Below are positions 62,835 to 64,000 of a DNA stretch of 64,000 nucleotides, one piece after another. The position numbers and the translations under genes are program-made. Position 1 is the first letter of the stretch. Each line of letters opens with the position of its first letter. The notes beneath the pieces are model-generated. The model worked only from the letters and a program-made list of their open reading frames with translations. It made no database searches and was not told where the DNA came from. This DNA is from CBFHMJ01 sp965656875 (GTDB lineage Bacteria; Pseudomonadota; Gammaproteobacteria; Enterobacterales; Alteromonadaceae), in NCBI GenBank assembly GCA_965656875.1, contig CBFHMJ010000025.1:62001-126000 (forward strand), given 5' to 3'.

Positions 62835-63227
62835 ATGAAGACCCCCTTCATCCCCCTGGCGTTAGCCATTTTAGCAACAGGATGTCAATCCATTCAAACC
62901 CCAACGTCTGATGTAACATCAACTGATCCTCTTGCAAGCGCAATAGAAAATCGGAAAGATATCAAGCCTTTGATAATTGTCTCGCCCAAATATCCAAAAT
63001 CGGAGATGGCTATGGGTGTAGAAGGGAGTTGTAAGGTATCTTTTGATCTTGATGACATGAAATTCCGTTCAAAACCAACGAATGTTAAGGCCATTGATTG
63101 TAGCAATGACCATTTTTTTGCAGCCTGTAAAACATCTCTGGATAAATGGCTGTTTAATGCCATTGATAAGCTGGGAACCAGGGAATCAACAAAAGGGCTA
63201 GTTACAACGTGTCAATTCACATTGTAA
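62835..63227 (+). CDS. Lipoprotein with TonB C-terminal-like domain
   Basis: This 130-residue protein has a lipoprotein signal with lipobox LATGC (Cys17) and a short linker. The domain at about 45-130 matches the TonB_C layout: PKYPKSEMAMGVEGSCKVSF, then a conserved segment with AACKTSLDKWLF. It lacks the membrane helix and proline-rich span of TonB, so it is not an energy transducer. It has Cys residues at 66, 89, 98 and 126. AGGAG lies 9 nt before ATG. Function is unknown. Confidence 0.65.
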   Translation: MKTPFIPLALAILATGCQSIQTPTSDVTSTDPLASAIENRKDIKPLIIVSPKYPKSEMAMGVEGSCKVSFDLDDMKFRSKPTNVKAIDCSNDHFFAACKTSLDKWLFNAIDKLGTRESTKGLVTTCQFTL

Positions 63228-63408
63228 CTCCTACATATCACTAGCGTTCTCCAATCATTTAACGCGCTGTTCAGCAATCCCTGCTAACAGCGCTTAAGCT
63301 TCCGCCATCAATTCAATTTAAGCGCTGTTGACCTTGGAACTAGTGTGGTTACTTGCTTTCTTTGCTACACTCCGTCGATCACAAACAATGCAATCTGAGA
63401 AATTCCCC

Positions 63409-63987
63409 ATGACTACAGAAAAAAATCTTCAGACACGCAGTGATAATCACTGTGAACTATGCAAGGCTACCGAAGATCTTGCTGTCTATGAAGTCGCAGG
63501 CGCTCCTAATATTGGTGATGATGCCTATGCTTTTATATGTCAGACCTGTCGCTCTCAACTGGATAATCCAGACAGTACTGAAGCTCATCACTGGCATTGT
63601 CTGAATGATTCAATGTGGAGTCAGGTTCCTGCCGTTCAGGTACTGGCGTGGCGTATGCTTACTCGATTGAGCGCTGAAGGCTGGCCACAAGATTTACTGG
63701 ATATGCTGTATCTTGATGATGAAATGCTTGCATGGGCAAAATCGACTGGTGAAGGGATTGATGAAGCCGACCAGGTGAAGCATCTTGACAGTAATGGCGC
63801 TTTATTATCGGCTGGAGATACTGTTACTTTGGTAAAGGATTTGGATGTTAAGGGTGCTAATTTCACCGCCAAGCGAGGCACTGCTGTTCGCAACATTTCA
63901 CTGGTTCAGGATAATCCGGAACATATAGAAGGACGCGTCAACGGGCAGCAAATTGTTATCCTGACAAAGTACGTCAAAAAATCCTAA
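63409..63987 (+). CDS. phnA: PhnA-family zinc-ribbon protein (YjdM-like)
   Basis: This 192-residue protein starts at ATG 63409 (MTTEKNLQTRSDNHCELC). An upstream extension to 63328 is not family-like. The N-terminal zinc ribbon has Cys-X2-Cys pairs (CELC and CQTC). The C-terminal SH3-like PhnA domain includes LDSNGALLSAGDTVTLVKDLDVKG and KRGTAVRNISLVQDNPEHIEGRV. Despite the name, it is not a proven phosphonate enzyme. The role of the family is unclear. Confidence 0.88.
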   Translation: MTTEKNLQTRSDNHCELCKATEDLAVYEVAGAPNIGDDAYAFICQTCRSQLDNPDSTEAHHWHCLNDSMWSQVPAVQVLAWRMLTRLSAEGWPQDLLDMLYLDDEMLAWAKSTGEGIDEADQVKHLDSNGALLSAGDTVTLVKDLDVKGANFTAKRGTAVRNISLVQDNPEHIEGRVNGQQIVILTKYVKKS

Positions 63988-64000
63988 TCATTACCAGGCT

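Overview
The window is chromosomal core-genome DNA from a gammaproteobacterium, A+T-rich by eye, with a Gram-negative double membrane. The evidence is a series of gene clusters typical of that class: mlaFEDCB-ibaG-murA divergent from kdsD-kdsC-lptCAB-rpoN-hpf-ptsN-rapZ-npr; zapE next to zapG/degQ/degS; and an rpsU-yqeY-dnaG-rpoD macromolecular synthesis cluster. A protein with a GlyGly-CTERM tail, T2SS accessory genes (gspA/gspB) and a short bifunctional PutA fit a marine or Oceanospirillales/Kangiellaceae-like lineage, but the genus cannot be fixed from sequence reading alone. I see no prophage, insertion sequence, CRISPR array or other mobile element.

Layout. 1-634: 5' part of a multi-pass membrane protein gene that runs off the left edge. 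834-5502: methionine operon metA-metH(N)-metH(C), with methionine synthase cleanly split into two genes and a MetJ-type box upstream. 5847-10208: recA behind a LexA-box promoter, pncC, and divergent mutS. 10334-14178: yqiJ-yqiK (flotillin-like) and zapE. 14456-17712: zapG, degQ, degS. 17828-22427: the Mla phospholipid transport operon ending in murA. 22918-30137: Kdo synthesis, Lpt transport, sigma-54 and the nitrogen PTS. 30312-33840: mgtE, pmbA, darP. 33852-37673: a giant Ig-like lipoprotein. 38032-41214: putA. 41549-43956: two tandem HD-GYP proteins. 44092-49426: gspA-gspB, cca, folB-folK-uppP. 49651-57057: plsY, tsaD and the rpsU-yqeY-dnaG-rpoD cluster. 57336-60107: a GlyGly-CTERM surface protein. 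60275-60351: a CAU-anticodon tRNA with a stringent-type promoter. 60620-63987: accessory genes (esterase, small membrane protein, TonB_C-like lipoprotein, phnA) separated by A+T-rich spacers.

How it fits together. Much of the window builds or guards the envelope: Mla moves phospholipids, Kds/Lpt build and deliver LPS, MurA and UppP serve peptidoglycan, DegQ/DegS handle envelope protein quality and stress signalling, and PlsY starts phospholipid synthesis. The rest is information processing (RecA, MutS, DnaG, RpoD, RpoN, Cca, TsaD) and methionine/folate metabolism. The most unusual items are the precisely split MetH in one operon with MetA, the tandem HD-GYP pair whose second copy has lost signature residues, the modular Cys-paired Ig lipoprotein, a GspA lacking the usual peptidoglycan-binding tail, a 12-bp tandem repeat before yqiJK, and candidate operators before putA. 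No undescribed defence or mobile system was found.
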